A stretch of 64,000 bases of DNA from Sambucus nigra (GCA_949130495.1 OX422216.1:367126605-367190604), one strand, 5' to 3'. Positions 12,821-25,605 are shown, counted from the stretch's first letter. Numbers and translations are program-made. Notes: generated by a model from the sequence alone, not told the origin.

Positions 12821-14179
12821 TATAACAACCCGGATTTTTTAAACTTATTTTGAAAATCGGAGAAAAATAAAATTTTGGATTTAATTATTTCTAGAAATTA
12901 AATATGTTGGTTTTTATATTCGAAATTCAGAAAGTTGGATTAAAAGACTTATAATATGAGTATATATAAGTCTTGGGCCATTTAGAAGAGTACTTAAAAC
13001 ATAAATCTCTCTAAGAGTCCTAAAAATATAAAACTCTCTAAAAAAATTATAAAATATTCGAGCATCCGATCGAGCTAAAATTTTTTCTATAACTTCCTCT
13101 CCTCTTCAGCTACCGTGCCCTTAAATTTCAACCATTTCCAACGGTCTGATCATCTGAAATGTTGTTTTTAGTGTTTGTATTTGATTAAAACTCTTTTCTT
13201 AATCAAACTCTTAATCCTTTATATGCCACAACAAATTCGTGGCTTGTCTTTTCAAATCACTTTTTCATCAACTTTTAAACCATAAGACAACTCCAAAATT
13301 ATTCCCTTTCATATACACACTTTGGCCCCAAACTTAATCAAGTGTTTGACTCAATATTTGAAGGCTTATTTAGTGTTTTCTCAAGTTTGGGCTAGAATGT
13401 GTTTTGATTGGCGAGATTAGATTTTGAGGCTGAAATATATGTGATGATTTTAAGGTACGGGACTTACACAATATGACCCTAAATTATCTTAAGAGTATTC
13501 CATTTGTTTCATCTGTTATTTGCACTCATGTTGAATTGTAATATTCATTTGAAAATTATGAAATAATTGTTGGAATCCGTTATGTTGATTCATTAAGATA
13601 TTTAATTGTTGATTTGGACATCGTTTCTTGTGATTTTAATGTGGCATGGAGAATGGGCACCCGTCGCTAGTCCAAATCCGATATATGGCTTGAGAATGCT
13701 TAGGGGAGGTGAGGTGAGCCCTGGTGACCCATTGATGTGATGTTGATAAATTAATATTGGTACAATGCTTGAGTATTAAATTTGATTCATATATGCAGAT
13801 TAGTATTGTTGCGATTTATTCATCGTATTATTTATTTTTGAGCATCTATTCCTGTCATATTGTGTACTTTCTCGTAAATTCTTTTAGTGGAAGGTTAACA
13901 TGGATTGGGACACTAAGGACTATTTAGAGGATTATTTTAGAGCTTGGATTGGAAGATTTATTTTTTATGTATAAATCAGTGGTGTAATTTTTGTTGGAGA
14001 ATTGTATATTTTGGGAGAAGAATTATTGTAAATCATTACTGTGAAAATAGAAGAATTGTGGTTTTGTTAAATTACAATCGTGAAATTTATATGCTCTATA
14101 CTTATTTTGAATGGTTTCAGCTTAGTTTTTATCGCAGTAGCACACTACGTGTCTCTTTTTGGGCACACGGGGTGTTACA
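12821..14179 (+). repeat. 5' LTR of the small element
   Basis: It starts TATAACAACCCGG (first TG mutated to TA) and ends CACACGGGGTGTTACA. It aligns along its length with 14454-15864, sharing for example AAATCGGAGAAAAATAA near both starts and GTGTAATTTTTGTTGG near both ends. Confidence 0.9.
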
Positions 14180-14181
14180 GA

Positions 14182-14193
14182 TGGTATTAGAGC
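14182..14193 (+). promoter_or_regulatory. Primer-binding site (initiator Met tRNA type)
   Basis: TGGTATTAGAGC lies two bases after the 5' LTR. It differs by one base from the usual plant TGGTATCAGAGC site complementary to the 3' end of initiator Met tRNA. Confidence 0.85.
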
Positions 14194-14453
14194 TTAGGAA
14201 TACGATAACCCATGGGTCTTTGGGTTTTGGATCTATCATGCGTGAGAGACGTGTTTTCTTCGGAGATAGAGTATTTTTTGAAGACGTGTCAGGCATCGAG
14301 GTTGAGATTTATGATCTTCAAGTGAGAACGTGTAGAATTGATTGAGGACTTTAGTGTTGTGATTTTTGGATAAAAGAATCAAGTAGCATCTTATTTTCGA
14401 GCATTAGGCTACGTCGAATTTTAAGGGCGAAATTCCATGTTAGTGGGGAAGTA

Positions 14454-15864
14454 TGTAACAACCCGTATTTTTTAAATGGGATTTTTTAAATTTATTTTGG
14501 AAATCGGAGAAAAATAAGATTTTGGATTTAATTATTTTTAGTAATTAAATATGTTGGTTTTTATATTCGAATTTCGGAAAGATAGATTACAAGACTTGTA
14601 ATATGAGTACATATAAGTCTTGGGTCGTTTAGAAGAGTCCTTAAAACATAAATCTCTCTAAGAGTCCTCAAATCATAAAGCTCTCTAAAAAAATTATAAA
14701 AATATTCGACCGTTCGATTGAGCTAAAATTTTTTGTGCAGTTTCCTCTCATCTTCAACTACTATTTCCTTAAATAGCAGTCAATTCCAACGGTCTGATTG
14801 TCGAAAATGTTATTTTTAGTGTTTGTATCTGATTATAACTCTTTTCTTAATCAAATTCTTAAACCTTTATATACGACAACAAATTCATGGCTTGGCTTTT
14901 TAAATCACTTTTTCATCAACTTTTAAATCATAAGACCTCTCCAAAAGTATTCTCTTTCATCTACAAACTTTATTCCCAAACTTAATCAAGTGTTTGACTC
15001 AATATTTGAAAGCTTATTTGGTGTTTTCTCGAGTTTGAGCTAGAACGAGTTTTGAATATTTTCACAAGAGGAACGTGATGGTGTGATTAGATTTTGAGGC
15101 TGAAATATATGTGATCATTCATGTGATGATTTTGAGGTACGGGACTTACACAATATGCTCCTCAATTCTCTCGAGAGTATTCTGTTAGTTTTCTCTGTCA
15201 ATTGCACTCATGTTGGATTGTGATATTCATTGGAATCCTAACAAATTGTTGGAATTTATTATTTAATTCATTGAGTTATATTATATTATTGATTTGAGCA
15301 TAGCATCTTGAGATTTTAATATGGCACGAACAATGAGCATCTGCCAAGAGTCCAAAAATCGTTAGATGGCTTTGAGATGCCCAGGGGAGGAGAGGTGAGG
15401 CATGGTGACCCATTGATGTGTTGTTGCGAAATTAATATCGATATAATGCTTGAGTATTGCATTTAATTTATATATGCGCATTCGTATTGTTGAGATTTAT
15501 TCATCGTGCTAATTATTTTTTGAGCATCTATTCCTGTCATATTGTGTACTTCCATGTATTTTCTTTTAGTGGCAAGCTAGCATGGATCGGTACACTATGG
15601 ACTATTTTGGAGAATTATTTTAGAGCTTGGATTGGAAGATTTATTTTTTATGTATAAATTAGTAGTGTAATTTTTGTTGGAGAATTGTGTATTTTGGGAG
15701 AAGCATTATTATAAATAATTATTGTGGAAATTGAAGAATTATGGTTTTGTTATATTACAATCGTGGAATTTAGATGCTCTATACTTATTTTGAATGGTTT
15801 CAGCTTAGCTTTTATCGTAGTAGCACACTGCATGTCTCTTTTTGGGCGCACTCGGGGTGTTACA
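14454..15864 (+). repeat. 3' LTR of the small element
   Basis: It starts TGTAACAACCCG and ends CACTCGGGGTGTTACA, preceded by the purine-rich tract AGTGGGGAAGTA (14442-14453). It contains a short segment near 15060 (ATTTTCACAAGAGGAACG) absent from the 5' LTR. Scattered substitutions relative to the 5' LTR show that the insertion is not recent. Confidence 0.9.
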
Positions 15865-15869
15865 TTTTC

Positions 15870-18604
15870 ATATCATTAATAAAATATTATTCTCCACATA
15901 ATAATCTATAAAATATATGACATGTCATCATATGAATCTCTCTCCTATCATAGACGTATTTCCTCTTTTTTTGACACAAAATAGTCAAAGGAAGGTGTAA
16001 AAGAAACATAGATAAGTATCCCATGGTGTATAACCCAATAAGATATATAATGTGATTAATAATCATAAAAGTATATTTATAAAAGAGATAATAATTAGGC
16101 TAGGAAGGATAAAAGCAAGAAAACGCATTTAAAAAAGTGATAATAAAACAAAACATGAATAACATGAGGTATACCTAATAAAACACTATTTGTAACATTA
16201 ATATTATAATGAAAATAACAAATCTATCAAAATCGTGAAGGGTTGATGTGTTTTACACAATGTGTTCAACTCAGATAAACTTAGCGGGTCAATAAGTTTT
16301 AGTGAGAATTTCAACCAAGTTTTCAAATTCACTGGAACAAATTTTATATCCAACTTAATTAAAATGAATTTAGGTATTAGATCTAATATTTATAAGAAAA
16401 TTAAACAAATTAGTATTAAATCAAAGTTAATTATGTAAATTAACTAAATGCAAACCCTAAGTCATTTTAGCAATGCATTAATTGGGATATGAATTTAGAT
16501 CTAAGTGTGTGTGTGTGTGAAATCAAATGTGTAAACTAGAAACATTCAACAACATGAAACGAATGAGGAAAGATCTATGAGGAAAATCCCATCCTTCAGG
16601 TAAAAAACATCGGTGCATCCTAGTCTCTCATTAGATCTGAAAAATAATTTTACACAACACAAGGAGGTACCTTTCTCTTGTTCCCTAATAAGAAGTTACA
16701 TTTGGACACTGAAACTCTCCTCCGTTATAATGAATGATCTAATCATAGATCCATTAATAATATATGTAAGTCATATTACCCATCCTTGGATCACACCAAG
16801 CTTGATCTATTGAATAAATCAAACATCACCTTTTAGATGTTGGAATCTAGATCTTCAAATCCAAATATCAAATAGGTAAATTTTAATCACGTCTATGTGG
16901 TCTTCAATTTCAAAACACTCTCAAATTTCACAAATTTTAAATCAAGTGTTGATTCAAGTTTTCTCTCAACTTTATATATATAAAGTGAAGATGGAATTGA
17001 AAGGGTTAAATTTGATCACTTACTTCATAAAAACTCTTTCTATGTGTGACAAGTATTTAGAAAAAGGATATATAAAAATTGGAGGGAAAATCTCCTATTT
17101 ATAGTTTTATTTTGAAAAATTAGGTTGTATCATGTGCACAGTTATAAATAGGCCTTATAAGAGTTCATACATACTCAAAGTGCCCCATATTATTAGATAG
17201 TGTAAATTACATGACAAAATATTATTTAAGTCTTTGTCTTAGAGGTCCTTAGAAAACGTCATCAACCTTAACCGGGATCATTCATGTACCCTTAAGTATA
17301 CCACTTAAGAAAGGTATATTGACTTAATGGACTTAAATTAACCCTTTGGTTAACTTGTTTTCATAATTAGAAAATATATTTTGAATTTACCTTTTTGGAT
17401 AAACTGTTAAATAAACTATGAAAATATACTCTTCATATAAAAAATTTAGTTTCTTAGAAATTTCATTTTTTGGTGTATTTAAAGTATGGGTATTCTAGGT
17501 TGAAAACAAACATACTTAATAGTTTTGCCAAAATAATTTTCCAAATCTTTGGTGGACAAAATGGAAAACACCTTTGGACAACAACGCGTGCTGCTCGTCG
17601 CAACATCACCATAATTAAGCATGTCTTTAATGCAATGAACAACTCTTCGCTGATGCTTTGTCCCTTGTGTATAAACCCTACCTCATTACACGACTTATTA
17701 TGGGTCAAGTTCTCTCCAACTAGGATTTACTTTGTTGTCGTGAAACTACCAGCAAAAATACTATAAAATCTATTAAAAGCACTTTTTGGAAGAACTTTCT
17801 TTAAGATGTCATTGGGAAGCATTTTAAGGATAGTATTTTTCTTAAGGCACACCTAAACTTGACTACTTGAGATCATGAGTGAGTGACACCTAACCTATAA
17901 GCCTCCTAAATTTTTCTTAACTTCTGTTATATAATTATGTTTGTAGCACTCTTCCTATTCAAGAGAGAGTAAAGATTTTTTTTTTGCAAATCAAACTCAT
18001 TCAATATTTAAGATCATATTTTCCCATCTTCTTCTTTTTTCTTCAAGCCTTAACTTTTGGCTTTTGTCTTTGAGAAGGATTTACAGAAAAAAATTTACAC
18101 TCATATTTTTATTTAAATATTTTTTAACTAAAACTTTTGTTCACGGGTATGCATTTTCTATACTAAGGCTTGAATTTTTTTTTATGAGTTTCTGACAATG
18201 ACTACCCTACTATACATAAACTTAACCTTTTACGATTCCCTCACACATTTTAGGTGTAGCTTTTGTTATTGCTTGAAGGTTACAACCTTGGAAAATAAAA
18301 AGTTACTTCAACTTTAAATAAGACTTTTTTCAACCAATTGGATTTGAAGACTGTGGTTGCAGATCAAAATGGTGACAATTGTGTAGCACTCTTTATCTTT
18401 TAAATCTTTACTCCGAAGATATAATGTGAAAGAGTTTTTAATGAAAGTTGTGTATCACAATTTCCTTTTGAAAAAATCTCTCATAATAGATTTGTCATTT
18501 ATTTCGTTCTAAGGTTTTTTTCGTTAGTGGATTTTCCCTCGTATTTTTTGATTGAAAAGGTGTACCCCTAGGCCATTCTAATTAGAAATTATAATAAGTT
18601 TTAG
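15870..18604. other. AT-rich non-coding stretch, nothing recognised
   Basis: No recognised protein, LTR pair or terminal inverted repeat. A short (GT)n run, GTGTGTGTGTGTG, lies at about 16507-16519. The Tat-lineage gag and 5' LTR expected upstream of 18.6 kb were looked for here and not found, so either the Tat element is truncated at its 5' side or these parts have decayed beyond recognition. The overlapping frames at 17463-17766 on both strands have no family resemblance. Confidence 0.4.
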
Positions 18605-20179
18605 GATAATATGCCGAACATAAAATGTGGATTTCTTTGTCATAGTAAAAATGTTCTTTTGGCGTATAACATTATACTCGGCGGAGTAGGGCTAAACAAG
18701 TTTGAGGTTATACCTTCTACAATTCACCTATTCTTAAAGTTCTTTAATCACTATGGAGTTAGAGTAGTCAAAAGGATCCAAGTGGAGGCAAAATAATGCT
18801 ATTAAACCTCTATCGATCAGGAAGAGGGGAAGAAACTAACTATGATATACTAGATTGAAATCATAGATCCATGAGATGAGGATAAGCTAGTAAAAGGGCA
18901 TGTAGTCGAAGAGACCGAGTCCATTGTTCTTGACGACAAGCATCCAGAGAAGATTGCTCAGATTATCTCGTCTTTAGAACCCGAACTCAAGAAAAATCTT
19001 GTCAACTTTCTCAGACAACGAAGAAGTCTGCTTTCCTGGAGTCATGAAAATATGACTATTGATCCCAATTTCATATGTCATGAGTTAAGTATAATGAAAG
19101 TGGAAAAAAATAGTCAAATTGAAATGATGAGTCATTGGTCAGGAAAATAATATGGAAGTCCAAGAAGAATTCCAGAAGTTGCAGAAGGCCAACTTGATAC
19201 AGGATGCCAGATATTCGGAGTGGCTCTCCAACATGATGACGGTTGGGAAGAATAATAATAAATGTTGAATGTGTGTGGATTTCACTGATTTAAACAAAGC
19301 ATGTACCAAAGATCACTACCCACTGCCTAGGATTAATCAGCTAGTTGACTCTAACACGGGACACAAGTTACTCATCTCCATGAATGGTTATGTTGGGTAT
19401 AATCAGACCGAAATGAAGCCAAAAGTTCAGGGGAAAATATCCTTCATCACGACATCACAACTTTTGGACTAAAAAATGTTGGGGCAACCTATCAAAGGTT
19501 AGTGAACAAAGTTTTATAAGAGAAAAGCATAAAGAACATGGAGGTGTATGTTGATAATATGTCTACGAAGAGAAAAGGAAGATGACCATATCAATGACTT
19601 GCAGTAGACTCTCGATTAGTTAAAGAAACATCAGATAAAGTTTAACCCAAAGAAATATGTCTTCGGGGTGAAGCAAGGGATATTCCTAGGCTTCATCGCC
19701 AACTAAAAAATAATCTAGGCTAATCTTGAGAAAATCCATACATTAATCAATATGTAATCACTAATAACTAAGAATGAAGTGCAAGGACTGATGGGATGCT
19801 TAACAACACTTAATAGGTTTGTTTATAGAGTCACTAATAAATGCCTTATATTCTTTATAGTGTCAAGAAAAACTTTCGAGTGGAATGATGAATGCGAAAC
19901 CACATTCCTGCAATTACAGTAGTTCTTGGGGTCTACACTTCTTTTATCAAGACCAATTTTTTATAAGAAACTCTATCTCTATTTAACCGTATCAGAATTA
20001 GTAATCAGTTTGGCTTTAGTATGACGGGAAGAAGGAGTACAAACGCCTATTTACTAAACTAACAAAGCATACTGATGAGAAGACTTTAGTATCCCAACCT
20101 AGAAAAATTAGTTCTTTTAGTAATGGAATCTTCCAAGAGAATGAATCCTTATTGTCTTCTACACATACCTTCCTTTACG
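18605..20179 (+). pseudogene. Tat-lineage Ty3/gypsy polyprotein: protease, reverse transcriptase, RNase H start (part 1)
   Basis: From the left: the protease tail AYNIILGGVGLNK...STIHLFLKF (18660-18750; the family has YNxILGRPxLN); a linker with SLEPELKKNLVNFL and SWSHENM (18970-19050); then RT with MCVDFTDLNKACTKDHYPLP (from 19269). Next come GATYQRLVNK (about 19480) and the catalytic box YVDN at 19547-19558, where active RT has YVDD. CVDFTDLNKACPKDxFPLP is the signature of the Tat group. Many stops and frame changes interrupt it. It is cut at 20179 by insertion of the Tekay-like element and resumes at 27925 with KPEKLGILMAWVVDL, which continues the RNase H region. It would have encoded replication enzymes for the element but is dead. 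Confidence 0.85.
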
Positions 20180-20184
20180 ATAAG

Positions 20185-22495
20185 TGTGACAACCCGAATA
20201 TAATTATGATAAATTATGTTTAAATCATGATTAGATTATGTGATATGGATAATATGGTATTAGTATATATAATGTTAAGTCATCATGTTTATTCTAATCA
20301 TACTTTCATAAATCGTGAAATGTCAAGTTATGTATAAACACAAAATTATGTTAATTTCGATAGAAATGCCCTTGTTTAAGACTCGTTTTGACCTTTATAA
20401 CATAACAATTGACTTGAGGTGAAAACTATATAAATGTATACATATGAGTTAGGGTTGTAACACAACAAATGGTGCATCAAACGGATGTACGAGTAAGAAG
20501 TTAGGCCGAATTTACGAACAAGGGGGAAATCTGTCAATTCCCTTTAAGTGGTAAATTGTCTTTTATTAAACCAAATGGTTTAATTTGATTGTTTGTCCTG
20601 GGAGGCAAACTTGGACGACCTTATACCCTTGAAACAACCTTATCCTTCAGCAAAAATCAGCCATGAAATGGTTTTATCTTGAGGAAAGAGAAAGTAGAAG
20701 TTTAGGAAGAGAAAGTGAAGAGAAAAAGTGTAGAAAAATCCGTAGAAATTACGTAAAAGTCCTGAAGGTAATCATAATTGCAATTCTTGTTATTTTTCTT
20801 ATATTACTGACTTAGATGATATAAAGCATCATTTTCTTACTAAAGTTTCATATATTTATATATATGTATGGTTAGATGAAAGTTTAAGTAAATTTGAATG
20901 TACCAACCTTTAAAATTTCTTTGTATTGAAACCCCTTGTATTCAAACTTATATATCTCTTTGTGTGCTTGATTTAGTTGAGAAATTACAATTGGATATAA
21001 GATTAAACTCATATATTCATATCATATCCGAGAATTACGATTTAACTCCTTGTGGTTAGGCCGTAGTGATGGTTGAAAGTTGGTATATAGTTGTTGTTTG
21101 TATATTTCATTTTGGTATGCCCTACGTTTTGTTAAGCTTTTGACATAGCAAATGAAGCAAAAAATGTATGAAACTTTAATTATGTATTATTCAGTATGTG
21201 TAATAAAAATGGGTTGAAAATCATGGAAATTAATATCGTAGAAAAATTATGAAAATTCTGGGAAGTTGAAGGAACAATAGAGGAGCTTGTAGGGTAGATT
21301 TCTTGTGTTGTAAAGAAATGGTCATAACTTGCTCTAGAAAGCTTGAAAAATTACACCGTCACTTGTACTGGAAAGTATATTCATATATTTTTTCATATTG
21401 ATAAGTATGGACACCTTTATTTATATAATTTGAGAATATATGATGGTTGAGTATAGAAGACAATAATTTGAGGCCATAGTGAATACCCGATGAAAGAATA
21501 TTGTTATCTCCTCTTTCTAAAGAGTATTTTGAGTAAATGTTTCATGTGTATATACATTGAGAAGTATGTTTTCATATTTACTTGGTTTTAATTATAAATA
21601 CCTTATGAGGTATTTCTTGCGGCTGAATGTTCATAACATTATCAACATGTGTACCATTATTTTGTCTTTTCTCATATTTCATGGAATGTGACTGAAGTGG
21701 AATTATATTGTTGTTGTATAGTCATGGAAAGTTAAATAATTATGTTAGGATAATACTTATTATTGAGATTCAGTACTGATTTAGTTGGATTGACGGGTGT
21801 AAGGTCTAATCAACCCAGTTCAGCTCCACCCGAAGGAAACATAAATACATAATTGACAACCCAAGGTGAGTGTACTCACTAGAATGATGAATTTGTATAA
21901 TGTAACGAATATGATCATAATGTTATGAATATAAATGACAAGGGGTTACTCCTCTACCCAAAATGGGAGAGATTTTTCTATTCATGACAAGGGGTTACTC
22001 CTCCACCAGGAATGGGGGAGAATTGTCTATTTAGACAGGTTATGTGAATCATGATTCGGAAAAGTTGGTCATTCATTGTGAATGAGTCGGATAAGTAAAT
22101 ACATAGTTATATGGACATGATTTATTACATTTAAATTCATGCATTAGTATAGTAGTGATGCATTCACTGGACTATTTTGCCCATGGTTCCTATGTTCACA
22201 TTTTTCAGGTAACGCGATGTCACTGCCAAATCTAGGAGCTCGGGTTGGCTTAGCCAGGAATGGGAGAAACATGTTTTTTTTCTATGTAAATGATGTAATT
22301 AAGTTAACTTATCCTTCAAGAAAGTTTTTATGGGCATGAATACTCTGATGTTGTAAAAAAAGATTTTCAATTATATGGATTTACAATGATGACTATGAAA
22401 TTAAAACTCGTGTTTATGGTTTGGTTAAATTAATCATGGTTTTACTCACTTTAACTTTCAAACTTAATTATAAGTAACTGGGTTGGGGTGTGTCA
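20185..22495 (+). repeat. 5' LTR of the Tekay-like element
   Basis: It starts TGTGACAACCCGAATA and ends GGGTTGGGGTGTGTCA. Near its 3' part it holds a two-copy, 49-bp tandem repeat (21937-22035) beginning GACAAGGGGTTACTCC. No palindrome cluster like those of the solo LTRs is present. Confidence 0.95.
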
Positions 22496-22500
22496 GCTTT

Positions 22501-22513
22501 TTGTATCAGAGCC
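22501..22513 (+). promoter_or_regulatory. Primer-binding site (initiator Met tRNA type)
   Basis: TTGTATCAGAGCC lies five bases after the 5' LTR and differs by one base from the standard TGGTATCAGAGCC. Confidence 0.9.
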
Positions 22514-22707
22514 TAGGTTTTAGAGGTTCTGGAGTAAGAAGAGTCTAGATTTGGCAGTGAATGTTAGAAATATATTTTATTTGATACTAACGATTAAGTT
22601 AGGAAAGATATGTCTATATGTATGTTGTTATATCTTAAATTTATTTCAGATATAAAATAATGTAAGGAGGGAATATTAATGTGGGAATAGAAGATGAAGC
22701 TTCAAAT

Positions 22708-23548
22708 ATGGCAGCAGAATCGGAGGTTGATCAACATGTTTATAGAAATGTAGAACCCAAGCCAGATCAACTGACAGACATGCAAAAATTGGCACGTGCT
22801 ATAACTTTAATGGAAGAGCAACAAGCTAGGTTTATGGCTCTGATGGAAGAATAGCAAGCCAGGCAACTAGAGGCACAAAAATTGGCTACGACTGAGGAGG
22901 TTATACACCGAGAAGAAAGGAGTACTTTACATAAAAAAATTTATTAAGATGAACCCACCATCGTTCGAAGGAGCAGTTGATCCAGCAGAGGTTGAAATCC
23001 GGGTTAAAGAGATTGAACTTATCTTTGGGGTAATGAGGATGCCTAAAAATCAACAGGTGACCTTGGCGGCATATATGATGAAAGGAGAAGCTAAGTACTG
23101 GTGGGATGCCACAAAACATTTGTTGATTACTTTAGAAGGTGGGAATGTGATCTCAATGGATGATTTTCTTAAAGCCTTGTATGACAAGTATTTCCCCCTA
23201 ATGTATCGAAAACAAAAGGAGAAAAAATATTTCATGTTGAATCAGGGAAGTATGACTGTTAAGGAATACGAAGCTAAGCTTACAGCCTTATCTCGATTTG
23301 CTTCGAGGTTTATACGGAATGAGGAAGATATGTGCAGCCGATTTCTCGATGGACTTGAGTTAGTCATTAAATCTAGATTATCGGCTTTAGAGACTTCTAA
23401 CTATCTAGACTTGGTGAATAAAGCCATGCTAGTAGAAAGGGACGTGAATGAAGATAGAAGGAATCGAGAACGAGGTGTAAAGAGAAGTAGATTCAACCTG
23501 AATTATCAAAAAGGCAGTGATACAGAATATTCGAGACTTGGAGGGTAG
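22708..23548 (+). pseudogene. Chromovirus gag (capsid)
   Basis: Capsid protein that packages the element RNA. The likely start is the ATG at 22708, giving MAAESEVDQHVYRN and a Gln/Glu-rich helical segment. That frame ends at a TAG at 22852 and again at a TAA before 22950, with a frameshift. The main open frame (199 codons from 22949) then carries the retrotransposon gag core: PPSFEGAVDP, AYMMKGEAKYWWDAT (the family has GEAxxWWxA), FLKALYDKYFP, MTVKEYEAKLTALSRFA and CSRFLDGL. These are in the right order for Del/Tekay gag. The frame stops at 23548; three in-frame stops follow before the nucleocapsid part. Confidence 0.9.
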
Positions 23549-23569
23549 AAATTTTAGTAGGGTAGAAGT

Positions 23570-24260
23570 ATGGGAAGTAGTTTGCAAAGGGGTGAAGCTA
23601 GTGGTGGGAGAGGTTCAGGAGTTTTAGCGCAAGGATATCTGAATGTTTATTTCTTTTGCGGTACATTGGGCCATGTAAAGAGAAATTTTCCAAAGTTACA
23701 GAATATAGAATATTTTAACTGTCATCAGAAGGGCTATCTGAGAAAGAATTATCCTATGTTATCTAGGGAGGTTTCAGTTAGTAGTGTGGGGACTCATAAA
23801 GGATCATCTCCACGGAATGCAACCAGGGGAAGGGATACAGGACAAGAAAGTGGATCGAGGGCAGGAGGAAGAGTGTTTGCGAAAATATTGCAAGATGCCC
23901 ATGCTACACCCGAAGTGGTTACAGATAAACTCTCTATTGTAAACAAAGATTTATATGCACTCATTGATCATGGATCTACGCATTCATTTATGTAATTACA
24001 TATTGTTTCGTATTTGGGTAGACCATGTGTCATTTCTTAGTTGTGCTTTATATATTTCTACCCCAATGGAAAGTGTAATTTTAGTGGAGCATGTTTATAA
24101 AGATTGTGTCTTACGAATAAGTGAGAGAGATTTCTATGTTGACTTGATGCCGTTGGCCATTTGAGATTTTGATATTATATTGGGGATGGATTGGTTATCA
24201 TCGTATCATGCTTCCATTGATTATTTTTGAAAAGAAGTTACATTTCATCTTCCTGGTGAA
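23570..24260 (+). pseudogene. Chromovirus nucleocapsid zinc knuckles and aspartic protease
   Basis: Two consecutive knuckles are recognisable but ruined. YFFCGTLGHVKRNF has Tyr and Phe in place of the first and last Cys, and YFNCHQKGYLRKNY has Tyr for the first Cys, the His and the last Cys. A basic Gly/Arg/Ser-rich linker follows, then the protease start ALIDHGSTHSFM at about 23957-23992, where the family has ID(S/T)GSTHSF, so the second catalytic-triad residue is lost. In another frame past the stop at 23993, DFDIILGMDWLSSYHASID (about 24166-24222) is the conserved protease tail. The product would have cleaved the polyprotein; it cannot function. Confidence 0.85.
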
Positions 24261-24404
24261 CCGAGTTCCAGTTTATAGGAGAAAGGAATGTTGTCCCTAA
24301 TTGTCTTATCTCAACAAATAAGAGTAGAAAGTTATTAAGTAAAGGTTGTACAGGGTATTTAGCTTATGTTGATTGATACTAGTAAATAGATAGTTAAAAT
24401 TCAA

Positions 24405-25365
24405 GATATACCAGTTGTTAGAGAATTTTTTGATTTCTTCCCAGAGGAATTACCAGGATTGCCACCCGATAGGGAAGTAGAGTTTTCCATTGAATTAATT
24501 CTAGGTAGTGGTCCAATTTTCCTTGCTCCATATAGAATGGCACCGATAGAGTTGAAAGAATTAAAAGTGAAATTACAAGATATGATAAGAAGATGTTTCA
24601 TTCGGCCTAGTGTTTCGTTATGGGGAGCCCTAGTGCTATTTGTGAAAAAGAAATATGAGACAATCCGATTATGTATTGATTATCGGCAATTGAATAAGGT
24701 GACCATTAGAAACAAGTACCCTCTACGTCGTATCGATGATTTGTTTAACCAATTACAGGGGACCAAAGTATTTTCAAAGATTGATTTGAGATCGGGTCAC
24801 CACTAATTGAAAGTAAAGGATAGTGATATTTCCAACACAACTTTTTGGACTCGATATGGGCACTATGAGTTTTTGGTGATGCCATTTGGATTAACTAATG
24901 CACCAGTAGTTTTTATGGATTTGATGAACCGGGTATTCCACCCTTTCATTGATTAATTTGTGATTTTATTCATAGATGATGTGTTGATTTACTCGCGTAT
25001 CATGGAGGAACACGAGAAACATTTGAGACTTATATTGCAGATTTTGAGAGAGAAGAAATTATTTGCTAAATTCAGCAAGTGTGAGTTTTGGTTGAATGAA
25101 ATAGTGATTTTAGGGAACATTGTCTCGAGAAATTAGATATATGTTGATCCAAAAAAGGTAGAAGCAATCGTTGAATGGGAGAGTCCTAAGAAGGTGACAG
25201 AAATTAGGAGTTTCCTATGATTGGCAGGTTACTATTGCAGATTCATTAAGGGATTTTTAGCAATAGCATTACCATTGACAAAGTTGACTCGTAAAGAAGT
25301 GAAGTTTGTATGGGATGAAGAATACGAGAGGAGTTATAAAGAATTAAAGAATCGATTAATTTCAT
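24405..25365 (+). pseudogene. Chromovirus reverse transcriptase
   Basis: Nearly full RT domain in one frame broken only by nonsense codons (about 24804, 24954, 25134 and 25218). Landmarks in order: [93 protein letters not shown], the catalytic FIDDVLIYS (both Asp intact), KCEFWLNE, and the connection region YYCRFIKGFL. The sequence then breaks off at ELKNRLISS, exactly where RNase H should begin. The lineage assignment to Tekay/Del follows from this text and from the LTR and primer-site type. Confidence 0.92.
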
Positions 25366-25368
25366 CAG

Positions 25369-25572
25369 TTGAGAACTCAACCAATTGAACTGAAGGAAGA
25401 CTTTTCGTACATCGAGGAACTATTGGAAATTATTGATCATAAGGATAAGGTATTGAGGAATAAATTGATTCACTTAGTTAATGTTATATGGATGAGCCAT
25501 GGAGTTAAAGAATCAACTTGGCAAACGGAGGATAGCATGAAGAAACAATATCCCCATTTGTTTGGTAAGTGA
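25369..25572 (+). pseudogene. C-terminal integrase tail with chromodomain-like segment
   Basis: 67 open codons: QPIELKEDFSYIEELLEI, then DHKDKVLRNKLIHLVNVIW, then SHGVKESTWQTEDSM and YPHLF. This is the end of chromovirus integrase (family pattern: ...EEQPVxILDxxxxxLRxKxIxxVKVxWxxHxxxEATWExExxMxxxYPxLF), thought to target integration by binding modified histones. Everything between the end of RT and this tail (RNase H, zinc-binding and catalytic integrase domains) is deleted. The tail is in a different frame from RT. Confidence 0.85.
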
Positions 25573-25605
25573 CCTTTATATTAAATTTCGGGGACAAAAT
25601 TTTCT

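Larger units (their letters stand above)
12821..15864 (+). mobile_element. Complete small non-autonomous LTR retrotransposon, TTTTC target duplication
   Basis: Two direct repeats of about 1.36 and 1.41 kb flank an interior of only 274 bp. TTTTC is present at 12816-12820 and again at 15865-15869. A primer-binding site for initiator Met tRNA follows the left repeat, and a purine-rich tract precedes the right one, so both signals for reverse transcription are present. The interior has no gag or pol. The end of the interior (AAGGGCGAAATTCCATG, then AGTGGGGAAG) resembles the 3' untranslated end of the Tekay-like element in this window (GGGGACAAAATTTTC, then AAAGGGGTGAG), suggesting an internally deleted chromovirus mobilised in trans. 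Any copy would have depended on proteins from another element. Confidence 0.9.

Noticed and set aside
13944..14345. 133-codon open frame
   Set aside because: It runs from the 5' LTR across the primer-binding site into the 274-bp interior of the small LTR element, so it has no independent existence as a gene.
15870..18604. 5' LTR and gag of the Tat-lineage element
   Set aside because: Expected here, but no copy of the TGTTATGCCATAAATA LTR start and no gag motif was found.
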